Shown: positions 8,960 to 15,977 of the stretch, piece by piece | Numbering within the stretch: position 1 is the stretch's first letter | Layout: each line of letters opens with the position of its first letter | NCBI GenBank assembly: GCA_934394665.1 | Contig: CAKRRS010000020.1 | Coordinates: forward strand, 1 to 38,238 | Origin: an uncultured Acetatifactor sp. | GTDB lineage: Bacteria; Bacillota; Clostridia; Lachnospirales; Lachnospiraceae | DNA length: 38,238 bases | Reading direction: 5' to 3' | The notes under the pieces: model-generated | What the model saw: the letters and a program-made list of their open reading frames with translations, nothing else | The model's database searches: none | Told to the model about the DNA's origin: nothing | Program-made: the position numbers and the translations under genes

Positions 8960-8988
8960 TTGACAGCTGAGCAATTTAGCTGTTTAAT
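8960..8988 (+). promoter_or_regulatory. Internal promoter for oppA
   Basis: TTGACA (8960-8965), 17-base spacer and TTTAAT (8983-8988), between oppF and oppA. A small hairpin ACAGCT...AGCTGT (8963-8983) overlaps the promoter spacer and could be an operator or an mRNA stabiliser. Extra oppA expression fits the need for excess binding protein. Confidence 0.6.
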
Positions 8989-9044
8989 ATAAAGCTATAC
9001 AAAGCATAGTGCTTTTGTATGAAAAGAAAGAGGAGGATAACTTT

Positions 9045-10727
9045 ATGAAAAAGAAGTTAGCTATGCTGCTCACCGCAGCAATGCTGGTAGGTTCTCTGGC
9101 AGCATGCGGCAGCAACGACAATGGTTCTTCTGCAACCGGCAGTGCCAGTGCAACTGACAGCACCAAGACCGATGCAGCAGCAACTGAAGTTAGTACCGAA
9201 GGCAAACAGCTTACCGTTCAGATCGGTCCCGATCCCGAGACCATCGATCCCGCACTGAACAGTGCAGTAGATGGCGGTAATATGCTGCTTCACTCTTTTG
9301 AGTGTCTTCTGACGATTGACCAGGATGGTAAGATCGCTCCCGGACAGGCTGAGACCTGGGAAGTATCTGAGGATGGTCTTACCTGGACCTTCCATCTTCG
9401 TGATGGATTAAAGTGGTCTGACGGCAGTGATCTGACCGCAGACGATTTCGTATACAGCTGGAAGCGTGTATGCGATCCCGTAGTAGCAGCTCCTTATGCT
9501 GAGACTGTTCTGGGTATGGTTAAGGGCTTTGACGAGGCACAGGCAGGTGATCTGGATGCTCTGGCAGTATCCGCTCCCGATGCTAAGACCTTCGTTGTAG
9601 AGCTTTCCAATCCCTGCCCTTACTTCGAGTCTCTGGCAGCATTCGCTACCCTGAGCCCTGTTCAGCAGGCAACCGTAGAGGCTAACGGCGATGCATGGGC
9701 TACCGCAGCTGAGACCTATATCTCCAACGGACCTTTCTACATTACCGAGTGGGTACCCGGTTCTCACATTACCATGTCCAAGAACCCTAACTACTGGAAT
9801 GCTGATGCAATCAAGCTTGGCAGCATCAAATTCGTACTGATGGAGGATTCCAACGCAGCTTATACTGCATACCAGTCCGGTGATGTACTGCTCATCAAGG
9901 ATGTTCCTACTCAGGAAATCCCCAGCTTACAGGGCAACCCCGAGTTCCATGTAGAGCCTCTCCTGGGAACTTACTATTTGTCCATGAATCTGGAAGATCC
10001 TGCATTCGCAGATGTAAATGTTCGTAAGGCTCTGAGCCTGGCAATTGATCGTGATTATGTGGCAAATACCCTGATGCAGGGAACCTACTCTCCCGCATAC
10101 AACCTCGTAGGTGAGGGCTGGGTAGATACCGACGGCAGCTCCTTCAATGCAAATGCTAACGGTGGTCAGAGCTATATCTCCGATGATTTCGATGCTGACC
10201 TTGAGGAAGCTAAGCAGCTCTTAGCTGATGCCGGCTACCCTAACGGTGAAGGACTTCCTACCATCACCTATACTACCAATGATTCAGGTTACCACAAGAC
10301 TGTTGCTGAGTACTTACAGCAGGCATGGGGCGAGCTTGGTATTAACGTAGAAGTAAATATCGTTGAGTGGTCCAGCTTCACTCCGATGAGACGTAACGGT
10401 GAGTACATGGTAGCACGTAACGGATGGGTAGGAGATTACAGCGATCCTTCCAATATGTTAGACCTGTTCTGCACCGGCAACGGTAACAACGATGGTAAGT
10501 TCTCCAATGCTGACTTCGATGCAGCTATGGAGAAGGCAGCTTCCACCATGGATACCGCTGAGCGTTCCGCAGCTCTTCATCAGGCTGAGGATGTTCTGAT
10601 GGAGCAGGCAGGATGCATCCCTGTTGCTTACTACAATGACTTCTGGCTGCAGAGCGAGAAGATTACCGGTATCTGGCATTCCGCTTATGGTTACTGGTAC
10701 TTCATGTATGGTGACATCGCAGAGTAA
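9045..10727 (+). CDS. oppA: Oligopeptide-binding lipoprotein OppA
   Basis: 560-aa solute-binding lipoprotein (SBP family 5) that captures peptides outside the membrane and delivers them to OppBC. The signal peptide MKKKLAMLLTAAMLVGSLAAC ends in the lipobox LAAC, so the mature protein starts at Cys21 and is lipid-anchored. A Ser/Thr/Ala-rich linker follows, then the family core (DPETIDPALNS, GLTWTFHLRDGLKWSDG, DLTADDFVYSWKR, VRKALSLAIDR). ATG 9045 has GAGGAGG upstream; an in-frame GTG at 9009 would add 12 residues without a signal. The next 30 bases hold the operon terminator. The YSWKR segment resembles OppA more than DppA. Confidence 0.95.
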   Translation: MKKKLAMLLTAAMLVGSLAACGSNDNGSSATGSASATDSTKTDAAATEVSTEGKQLTVQIGPDPETIDPALNSAVDGGNMLLHSFECLLTIDQDGKIAPGQAETWEVSEDGLTWTFHLRDGLKWSDGSDLTADDFVYSWKRVCDPVVAAPYAETVLGMVKGFDEAQAGDLDALAVSAPDAKTFVVELSNPCPYFESLAAFATLSPVQQATVEANGDAWATAAETYISNGPFYITEWVPGSHITMSKNPNYWNADAIKLGSIKFVLMEDSNAAYTAYQSGDVLLIKDVPTQEIPSLQGNPEFHVEPLLGTYYLSMNLEDPAFADVNVRKALSLAIDRDYVANTLMQGTYSPAYNLVGEGWVDTDGSSFNANANGGQSYISDDFDADLEEAKQLLADAGYPNGEGLPTITYTTNDSGYHKTVAEYLQQAWGELGINVEVNIVEWSSFTPMRRNGEYMVARNGWVGDYSDPSNMLDLFCTGNGNNDGKFSNADFDAAMEKAASTMDTAERSAALHQAEDVLMEQAGCIPVAYYNDFWLQSEKITGIWHSAYGYWYFMYGDIAE

Positions 10728-10757
10728 GCTGCGGATCTGATCATTCAGAATAAAAAT

Positions 10758-10802
10758 AAAGGATCCCCGTGAGAGCGTAAAGATTTCCGGGGGTCCTTTT
10801 TT
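10758..10802 (+). terminator. Rho-independent terminator of the opp operon
   Basis: AAAGGATCCCCG pairs with CGGGGGTCCTTT (one G-U pair) and is followed by TTTTTT. Confidence 0.9.
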
Positions 10803-10837
10803 GTGCCGCCTTTTCGGTACTGTCTTGTAAAATGTTG

Positions 10838-10866
10838 TTGCAATTGTGTACAATATATGGTAATAT
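10838..10866 (+). promoter_or_regulatory. Promoter of secG
   Basis: TTGCAA (10838-10843), 17-base spacer, TAATAT (10861-10866), 29 bases before the secG start codon. Confidence 0.6.
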
Positions 10867-10895
10867 AAAATCTGCTTGACATTAGGAGGTGTGAA

Positions 10896-11135
10896 ATGGA
10901 AGCATTAAGAGTAGTAATCAACATAATTTTTATATTGGTATGTGTAGCACTGACAGTGTTAGTATTGATGCAGGAAGGTAAATCCGCAGGACTGGGTTCC
11001 ATCAGCGGCGCTGCTGAGACCTACTGGGGCAGAAATAAAGGACGTTCCATGGAGGGAATGCTGGTGAAGATCACGAAGATCCTTGCAGTATTCTTCATGT
11101 TACTTGCAGTCGTACTGAATCTGAACGTATTTTAA
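10896..11135 (+). CDS. secG: Preprotein translocase subunit SecG
   Basis: 79-aa two-helix membrane protein, accessory subunit of the SecYEG protein-export channel. Helix 1 is at ~5-25 (VVINIIFILVCVALTVLVLM), followed by the conserved loop QEGKSAGLGSISGAAETYWG with the GLG and basic K-GRS segments, then helix 2 at ~57-77. The length is normal. TAGGAGG precedes the ATG. The pairing secG-rnr-smpB-ssrA is a well-known order in Firmicutes, linking export, RNA decay and ribosome rescue. A terminator separates it from rnr here. Confidence 0.95.
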   Translation: MEALRVVINIIFILVCVALTVLVLMQEGKSAGLGSISGAAETYWGRNKGRSMEGMLVKITKILAVFFMLLAVVLNLNVF

Positions 11136-11150
11136 TCATTATGAAGGATG

Positions 11151-11184
11151 ACACTCTTGTGTGCATGGCATACAAGAGTGTTTT
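11151..11184 (+). terminator. Rho-independent terminator after secG
   Basis: Perfect 10-bp arms ACACTCTTGT and ACAAGAGTGT around an 11-base loop, followed by TTT and GTTATA. Confidence 0.8.
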
Positions 11185-11190
11185 GTTATA

Positions 11191-11212
11191 TGTAACTATT
11201 CTGAATAGTTAC
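11191..11212 (+). repeat. Short dispersed inverted-repeat element, copy 2 (arms only)
   Basis: TGTAACTATT directly joined to CTGAATAGTTAC, so almost no loop remains. The two halves are the same as the outer ends of the element at 13500-13570. It appears to be a collapsed copy that lost its interior. It ends 17 bases before the rnr start codon. Confidence 0.6.
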
Positions 11213-11229
11213 TGTTTGAGCGAGGTTAC

Positions 11230-13443
11230 ATGAGTAATAACGAAATCAGAGAGAAGAGAAAAAAAGTAATCTGTGATCTGGTGAAGGATGATTTTTACGT
11301 TCCGATGAAGGAAAAGGAACTGGCAATATTTCTTCAGGTCGCAAAAGAAGACCGGGAAGAGTTCCGTGAGATTTTGCGGGAGCTTTTAGCGGAAGGAAAG
11401 CTGACCCTGACCGTAAAAGGAAAATATATGAAGTCCAACGGTAAGGTGCTTACGGGAACTTTTATCAGCAATGCCAAAGGCTTTGGATTTGTGGAAGTGG
11501 AAGGAAGGGACGAGGATCTGTTCATTCCGGAGGACAAGCAGGGTGGAGCATTCCATAAGGACACCGTGGAAGTGGCACTTCTGCCTGCGAAGACCGGCAA
11601 GCGGCAGGAAGCGCAGGTCATTCGTATCATTGCCAGAGGAATGACCCAGGTGGTGGGAACCTATGAGCAGTCCAAGAGTAATTTCGGCTTTGTCATCCCG
11701 GATAACACGAAGATAGCACAGGATATTTTTGTGCCGAAGGAGTGGTCGAAGGGAGCCATGACCGGACATAAGGTCGTGGTAGAGATCACCGGATACGGCA
11801 CCAATACGAAGAGCCCAGAGGGCAAAGTCGTGGAGATCCTGGGACATATCAACGATCCCGGTGTAGACATCATGTCTATCGTACGTGGCTTTGAGCTGCC
11901 GGTGGAATTCGGCGAGAAGCTCATGAACCAGGTGGAGAGGGTATCCCAGGAGGTATCCGAGGCAGACTGTGCCGGCCGCAGGGATCTGCGGGATGTGACC
12001 ATGGTGACCATTGACGGAGAGGATGCCAAGGATCTGGATGACGCTGTCAGTGTATCCTTTGACGGGACATATTACCACTTAGGAGTACACATTGCAGACG
12101 TGACGAACTACGTGCAGGAGAATTCCGCACTGGACAGAGAAGCATTAAAGCGCGGCACCAGCGTCTATCTGGTAGACCGTGTGATCCCCATGCTGCCCCA
12201 TGCCTTGAGTAACGGTATCTGTTCCCTGAACGAAGGTGTGGACCGTCTGGCATTAAGCTGCCTGATGAAGGTAGATGAAGAGGGCGAGATCGTGGACTAT
12301 GAGATCTGCGAATCTGTGATCCGGGTCAATAAGCGAATGTCTTATACCGTGGTGAAGAAGCTGCTGGAGGAGCCGGAGTGTGTAGAGCATAACGCCGGTA
12401 TGCCGGACGGAACCTCCGGGGAAGGCGTAGAAACCTCAACAGACTATTCCCAGTACAGGGAACTGCTTCCTATGTTCCGACAAATGGCTGAGCTCGCGGA
12501 CAAACTGCGGAAGAAGAGACAGAAGCGGGGATCCATTGATTTCGATTTCCCGGAGTGCAAGATCCTGTTAGATAAGGAAGGACATCCACTGGATATTAAG
12601 CCTTACGAGCGGAATGTGGCGACTATGCTGATCGAGGATTTCATGCTCGCAGCGAATGAGACAGTGGCACAGCATTTTTACTGGCAGGAGCTGCCCTTCG
12701 TCTACCGCGTCCATGATGTACCGGATCCGGAGCGGATCCAGAAGCTGTCTACGTTCATCAGCAATTACGGGTATTACATGAAGGCGCTGGGGCGCAGGAA
12801 CAGCAAGGTCTCCGCGGAGGAGATCCATCCCAAGGAGATTCAGAAGCTGTTACAGAAGATTGAGGGAACTCCCGAAGAGCCTATGATCGCCAGACTGACC
12901 CTGCGCAGCATGAAACAGGCGAAATACAGCACGGAGTGTACCGGACATTTTGGACTGGCATGTCAGTATTACTGTCATTTTACTTCGCCGATCCGCCGTT
13001 ATCCGGATCTGCAGATCCATCGTATTATCAAGGAACAGCTGCGGGGACGCCTGAAGGAAGAGAGAGTGGAGCACTATCGGGATATTCTGCCGGAGGTGGC
13101 TAAGCATTCTTCCGAGATGGAGCGCCGTGCCGATGAGGCAGAGCGGGAGACGGACAAGCTGAAGAAGGTGGAATATATGGAACAGCACATCGGAGAGGAA
13201 TATGAGGGTGTGATCTCCGGTGTCACCGGCTGGGGACTGTATGTGGAACTGCCCAATACCGTGGAAGGGCTGATCCATATTTCCACGATCCCGGGCGACT
13301 ATTATCACTACAATGAGGCAGCCTGTGAGATGGTGGGAGAAGCCACCGGACGTTGCTTCAAACTGGGAATGCCGGTACGGATCGAAGTGGAAGACTGCGA
13401 CCGTTTTATGCGCACCATCAATTTCCGGCTGGTGGATCAATAA
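11230..13443 (+). CDS. rnr: Ribonuclease R (RNB-family 3'-5' exoribonuclease)
   Basis: 737-aa processive exoribonuclease that degrades structured RNA and works with SmpB/tmRNA in clearing faulty mRNA. Domains in order: N-terminal winged-helix region (~1-65), two cold-shock/OB domains (~70-225), the RNB catalytic core (~245-590) with the Mg-binding aspartate run DGEDAKDLDDAV, and a C-terminal S1 domain (~645-732, EYEGVISGVTGWGLYVEL). The core is complete and the length normal. The start ATG has GCGAGG upstream. A short insertion near residues 395-410 (EHNAGMPDGTSG region) looks like a surface loop. It lies in the usual place upstream of smpB. Confidence 0.96.
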   Translation: MSNNEIREKRKKVICDLVKDDFYVPMKEKELAIFLQVAKEDREEFREILRELLAEGKLTLTVKGKYMKSNGKVLTGTFISNAKGFGFVEVEGRDEDLFIPEDKQGGAFHKDTVEVALLPAKTGKRQEAQVIRIIARGMTQVVGTYEQSKSNFGFVIPDNTKIAQDIFVPKEWSKGAMTGHKVVVEITGYGTNTKSPEGKVVEILGHINDPGVDIMSIVRGFELPVEFGEKLMNQVERVSQEVSEADCAGRRDLRDVTMVTIDGEDAKDLDDAVSVSFDGTYYHLGVHIADVTNYVQENSALDREALKRGTSVYLVDRVIPMLPHALSNGICSLNEGVDRLALSCLMKVDEEGEIVDYEICESVIRVNKRMSYTVVKKLLEEPECVEHNAGMPDGTSGEGVETSTDYSQYRELLPMFRQMAELADKLRKKRQKRGSIDFDFPECKILLDKEGHPLDIKPYERNVATMLIEDFMLAANETVAQHFYWQELPFVYRVHDVPDPERIQKLSTFISNYGYYMKALGRRNSKVSAEEIHPKEIQKLLQKIEGTPEEPMIARLTLRSMKQAKYSTECTGHFGLACQYYCHFTSPIRRYPDLQIHRIIKEQLRGRLKEERVEHYRDILPEVAKHSSEMERRADEAERETDKLKKVEYMEQHIGEEYEGVISGVTGWGLYVELPNTVEGLIHISTIPGDYYHYNEAACEMVGEATGRCFKLGMPVRIEVEDCDRFMRTINFRLVDQ

Positions 13444-13472
13444 ATCTTCGGATTAAATGAACTGTTAGTTCA

Positions 13473-13500
13473 TTGACAATTACGGAAAATATAGTAAACT
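13473..13500 (+). promoter_or_regulatory. Promoter of smpB
   Basis: TTGACA (13473-13478), 16-base spacer, TAAACT (13495-13500). A perfect inverted repeat TGAACT-GTT-AGTTCA (13458-13472) abuts the -35 box and could be an operator or rnr mRNA 3' structure. Confidence 0.6.
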
Positions 13501-13570
13501 GTAACTATTCAGAGCCGTTAAAAAGAAGCTCCGCAGGTGCGCCTTGTGAATGGGTTTCTGAATAGTTACA
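13500..13570 (+). repeat. Short dispersed inverted-repeat element, copy 3 (complete)
   Basis: 71 bp with perfect 13-bp terminal inverted repeats TGTAACTATTCAG and CTGAATAGTTACA. The interior starts AGCCG as in copy 1. It sits between the promoter and start codon of smpB (18 bases upstream of ATG), so it would form a long stem in the leader. No target duplication is evident. Confidence 0.7.
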
Positions 13571-13588
13571 AGGTTTTAAGAGGTAGCC

Positions 13589-14059
13589 ATGGCAAAAGGA
13601 AAAGAGTCCCAGAAGCTGATCGCAAACAATAAAAAGGCATATCATGATTTTTTCATCGATGAGACCTATGAGTGCGGCATTGCCCTGCACGGTACGGAAG
13701 TAAAGTCCATGCGGATGGGAAAATGTAGCATCAAGGAGGCTTTCGTCCGCATTGAAGACGGAGAAGTATTCGTCTACGGAATGCATGTAAGTCCTTATGA
13801 GAAGGGGAATATTTTTAACAAAGACCCCCTTCGTGTGAAAAAGCTGTTGCTGCACAAGTACGAGATCAACAAGCTGTTGGGCAAGATCAAGGAAAAAGGG
13901 TATACATTAGTCCCTTTACAGGTATACTTTAAAGACGGTAAGGTAAAGGTAGAGATCGGACTGGCACGTGGTAAAAAGCTCTATGACAAGAGAGAAGCCA
14001 TTGCCAAAAAGGATCAGCGCAGAGAGGCAGAGAAGGAATTCAAGGTCCGCAATCTGTGA
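13589..14059 (+). CDS. smpB: SsrA-binding protein SmpB
   Basis: 156-aa RNA-binding protein that carries tmRNA to stalled ribosomes. The OB-fold core contains the typical [20 protein letters not shown] start, GTEVKSMR and [20 protein letters not shown]. The basic C-terminal tail ([20 protein letters not shown]) inserts into the ribosome channel. Length is standard. The ribosome site AAGAGG is near the ATG. Its partner RNA ssrA begins 87 bases downstream from its own promoter. Confidence 0.97.
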   Translation: MAKGKESQKLIANNKKAYHDFFIDETYECGIALHGTEVKSMRMGKCSIKEAFVRIEDGEVFVYGMHVSPYEKGNIFNKDPLRVKKLLLHKYEINKLLGKIKEKGYTLVPLQVYFKDGKVKVEIGLARGKKLYDKREAIAKKDQRREAEKEFKVRNL

Positions 14060-14098
14060 TCTGCAGGCTCTGATCCTGCAATGCTTTACTGCAAGTGC

Positions 14099-14127
14099 TT
14101 GACAGTGTGTGTGCCATCAAGTATACT
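14099..14127 (+). promoter_or_regulatory. Strong sigma-A promoter of ssrA
   Basis: Perfect -35 TTGACA (14099-14104), 17-base spacer and TATACT (14122-14127). Transcription should start ~12 bases before the mature 5' end, consistent with RNase P processing of a short precursor. Confidence 0.8.
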
Positions 14128-14146
14128 TGGTCTGACAATTGAATAA

Positions 14147-14484
14147 GGGGTAGTAAAGGTTTCGACAGGGGTTTTGCAGCTGGAGAAGCGAGTCGCATGG
14201 TAATGCGTTAAATGGCCAAATTAAAATTAAACGCTAACGATAATTTAGCATACGCTGCCTAATGGCAGCAGTCGGCCCTAGGGCACTCACACCTTAGGAT
14301 CCCGGCTTCAAACATGTGAGAAACGACATATGCAAAGCTTTGCGCATATGGGCGTAACATGAAGCTACTGAAATGCTCAGGGTGTTTATTCCCGGGGCGC
14401 GGAGGGAATGTCAAAGAATAAACTACACTCGTAGAAGGACAGGGAATAGGCTTTTGGACACGGGTTCGACTCCCGTCTACTCCA
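14147..14484 (+). ncRNA. ssrA: Transfer-messenger RNA (tmRNA)
   Basis: RNA that rescues stalled ribosomes with SmpB. The tRNA-like ends pair: GGGGTAG (14147-14153) with CTACTCC (14477-14483), then discriminator A; CCA is not encoded. The T-arm ACGGGTTCGACTCCCGT and the 5' motif TTTCGACAGGGG are typical. The tag reading frame is GCT AAC GAT AAT TTA GCA TAC GCT GCC TAA (14233-14262), giving ANDNLAYAA, ending in the protease-directing AA. Location behind smpB supports the call. The ends are inferred from base pairing. Confidence 0.97.
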
Positions 14485-14486
14485 TA

Positions 14487-14520
14487 GAAAAAGTGCCGTT
14501 TTTGCGGCACTTTTTCTTTT
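14487..14520 (+). terminator. Rho-independent terminator of ssrA
   Basis: AAAAAGTGCCG pairs perfectly with CGGCACTTTTT (14488-14515), then CTTTT. Confidence 0.9.
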
Positions 14521-14550
14521 TCGTGTAGCATCAACCAAACTCAGTATAAG

Positions 14551-14559
14551 TGGTATAAT
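14551..14559 (+). promoter_or_regulatory. Extended -10 promoter of the nuclease lipoprotein gene
   Basis: TGGTATAAT is a perfect extended -10 element, 36 bases before the start codon and directly after the ssrA terminator. No clear -35 box is seen. Confidence 0.5.
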
Positions 14560-14595
14560 TTCCAAAGAGTTTTACAAGGGAGTAATTAACAAGCT

Positions 14596-15747
14596 ATGAA
14601 AATGAAACATAACAGACCTCAGAAACGTTTGATAACACAATTGTCATTATGGCTGGCACTGCTATTGACATTCACCGGCTGTGCGGAAAGCACCGTCACG
14701 CCGCAGGACAATACCTATGCGATTGAGCAGCTGGCGACGATCCCCTCCGAATTGCTGGAAGCATCGGAGACTGCAGTATCGGAATCCGAATCCGGACAGC
14801 CACAGGAAAACGCTTCGGATACACAAGAATCGCAGCAGGTCACATCTACAACAGATGTTCCGGCAGGAGAAGGCACATCAGCATTATCCCTCCGGGAGAT
14901 TCCGGCATACTCCGGCACACCTTATACAGAAGTCAATGGCAACCAGCCTTATTTCACAGAGGAGGAGCTGACCACACAGTCCTTCGAAACCTACAGCGAG
15001 CTGGACAGCCTGGGGCGCTGTGGCGTGGCATATGCCAACGTGGGACAGGATCTGATGCCGACAGAACCGAGAGGGGAGATCGGAGCCGTGAAGCCTAGCG
15101 GCTGGCATCTGGTGAAGTACGATAACGTGGACGGAAAATACCTGTACAATCGTTGCCACCTGATCGCCTATATGCTGGCAGCGGAAAATGCCAATCCACA
15201 GAACCTGATCACCGGAACCAGATATCTCAACGTGCAGGGAATGCTCCCTTTTGAGACGAAAGTCTGCGATTATGTCAAAAATACAGGGAACCATGTCCTG
15301 TACCGTGTCACTCCCATATTTGACGGTGATAACCTGCTGGCAGACGGTGTCCTCATGGAAGCCTATTCTGTGGAAGATGCCGGGGAGGGTATCTGTTTCT
15401 GTGTATTTGCCTACAATGTGCAGCCGGGGATCGGTATTGACTATGCCACCGGTGATAATTGGTCGGAGGGCAGTGAAACCTACCAAAGCACAGTAGCGCC
15501 TGTTGCGGTAGAGACACCGACACCACAGCCTGAGACCGATACTGCGGTGCAGATCACACCGGAATCATCGGCACCACAGGAATCCCAGGGAATTACTTAT
15601 GTGCTGAATACCAACACCAAGAAATTCCACTATCCCACATGCTCCAGCGTGGACGATATGAAAGAGAAAAATAAACAGATCTACACCGGCAGCAGAGAAG
15701 AAGTAATTAATATGGGATATGTCCCATGCAAAAGATGTAACCCGTAG
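14596..15747 (+). CDS. Secreted DNA/RNA non-specific endonuclease lipoprotein
   Basis: 383-aa lipoprotein with signal peptide and lipobox FTGC (Cys at ~29), then a Ser/Glu-rich linker (~30-95). Residues ~100-300 match the beta-beta-alpha-metal nuclease family seen in EndA-type DNA-entry nucleases: GWHLVKYDNVDGKYLYNRCHLIAYML with the catalytic His in NRCH, and the metal Asn segment ANPQNLITGTRYLN. The usual DRGH is NRCH here. The C-terminal ~45 residues hold YVLNTNTKKFHYPTCSSV...CKRC, a zinc-finger-like Ada-type cysteine module often attached to these nucleases. It may scavenge nucleotides or serve DNA uptake; this is inference. ATG 14596 is preceded by CAAGGGAG. Confidence 0.85.
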   Translation: MKMKHNRPQKRLITQLSLWLALLLTFTGCAESTVTPQDNTYAIEQLATIPSELLEASETAVSESESGQPQENASDTQESQQVTSTTDVPAGEGTSALSLREIPAYSGTPYTEVNGNQPYFTEEELTTQSFETYSELDSLGRCGVAYANVGQDLMPTEPRGEIGAVKPSGWHLVKYDNVDGKYLYNRCHLIAYMLAAENANPQNLITGTRYLNVQGMLPFETKVCDYVKNTGNHVLYRVTPIFDGDNLLADGVLMEAYSVEDAGEGICFCVFAYNVQPGIGIDYATGDNWSEGSETYQSTVAPVAVETPTPQPETDTAVQITPESSAPQESQGITYVLNTNTKKFHYPTCSSVDDMKEKNKQIYTGSREEVINMGYVPCKRCNP

Positions 15748-15764
15748 GTATACGTAATACAAAG

Positions 15765-15800
15765 AGAGATATGCGCAATAAATTGCGCATATCTCTTTTT
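15765..15800 (+). terminator. Rho-independent terminator of the nuclease gene
   Basis: Perfect 14-bp stem AGAGATATGCGCAA / TTGCGCATATCTCT with loop TAAA, followed by TTTT. Confidence 0.92.
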
Positions 15801-15888
15801 ACACTTGAAATCATAAAGTAATGAAAAAATAGCAACAAATGGTGCAAAATATACAAAATATAAATTGAAATATTAGAATTTTTGTCAA

Positions 15889-15962
15889 TTTAAAATACAA
15901 AGTGCACATGATATAATCCAGACATAGCCGAGCAAACGGTTGCGCAAATAAGTTGCGCAACC
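15889..15962 (+). promoter_or_regulatory. Promoter, LacI-type operator and leader hairpin of the GH53 gene
   Basis: A perfect -10 TATAAT (15912-15917) with a weak -35 TTTAAA (15889-15894). Just downstream, GCAAACGGTTGC (15932-15943) is a near-palindrome centred on CG, as in LacI/GalR/CcpA-family operators, placed to block transcription. Overlapping it, GGTTGCGCAA and TTGCGCAACC (15938-15962) form a perfect 10-bp hairpin in the leader. A second hairpin, CCGGAGC-CTTAC-GCTCCGG, lies at 15997-16015. Sugar-dependent or catabolite control would fit a galactanase; the regulator is not in the window. Confidence 0.5.
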
Positions 15963-15977
15963 AAGGGAGGATGCTAA

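Noticed and set aside
14259..14534. 91-aa minus-strand open frame
   Set aside because: Lies across tmRNA and its terminator.
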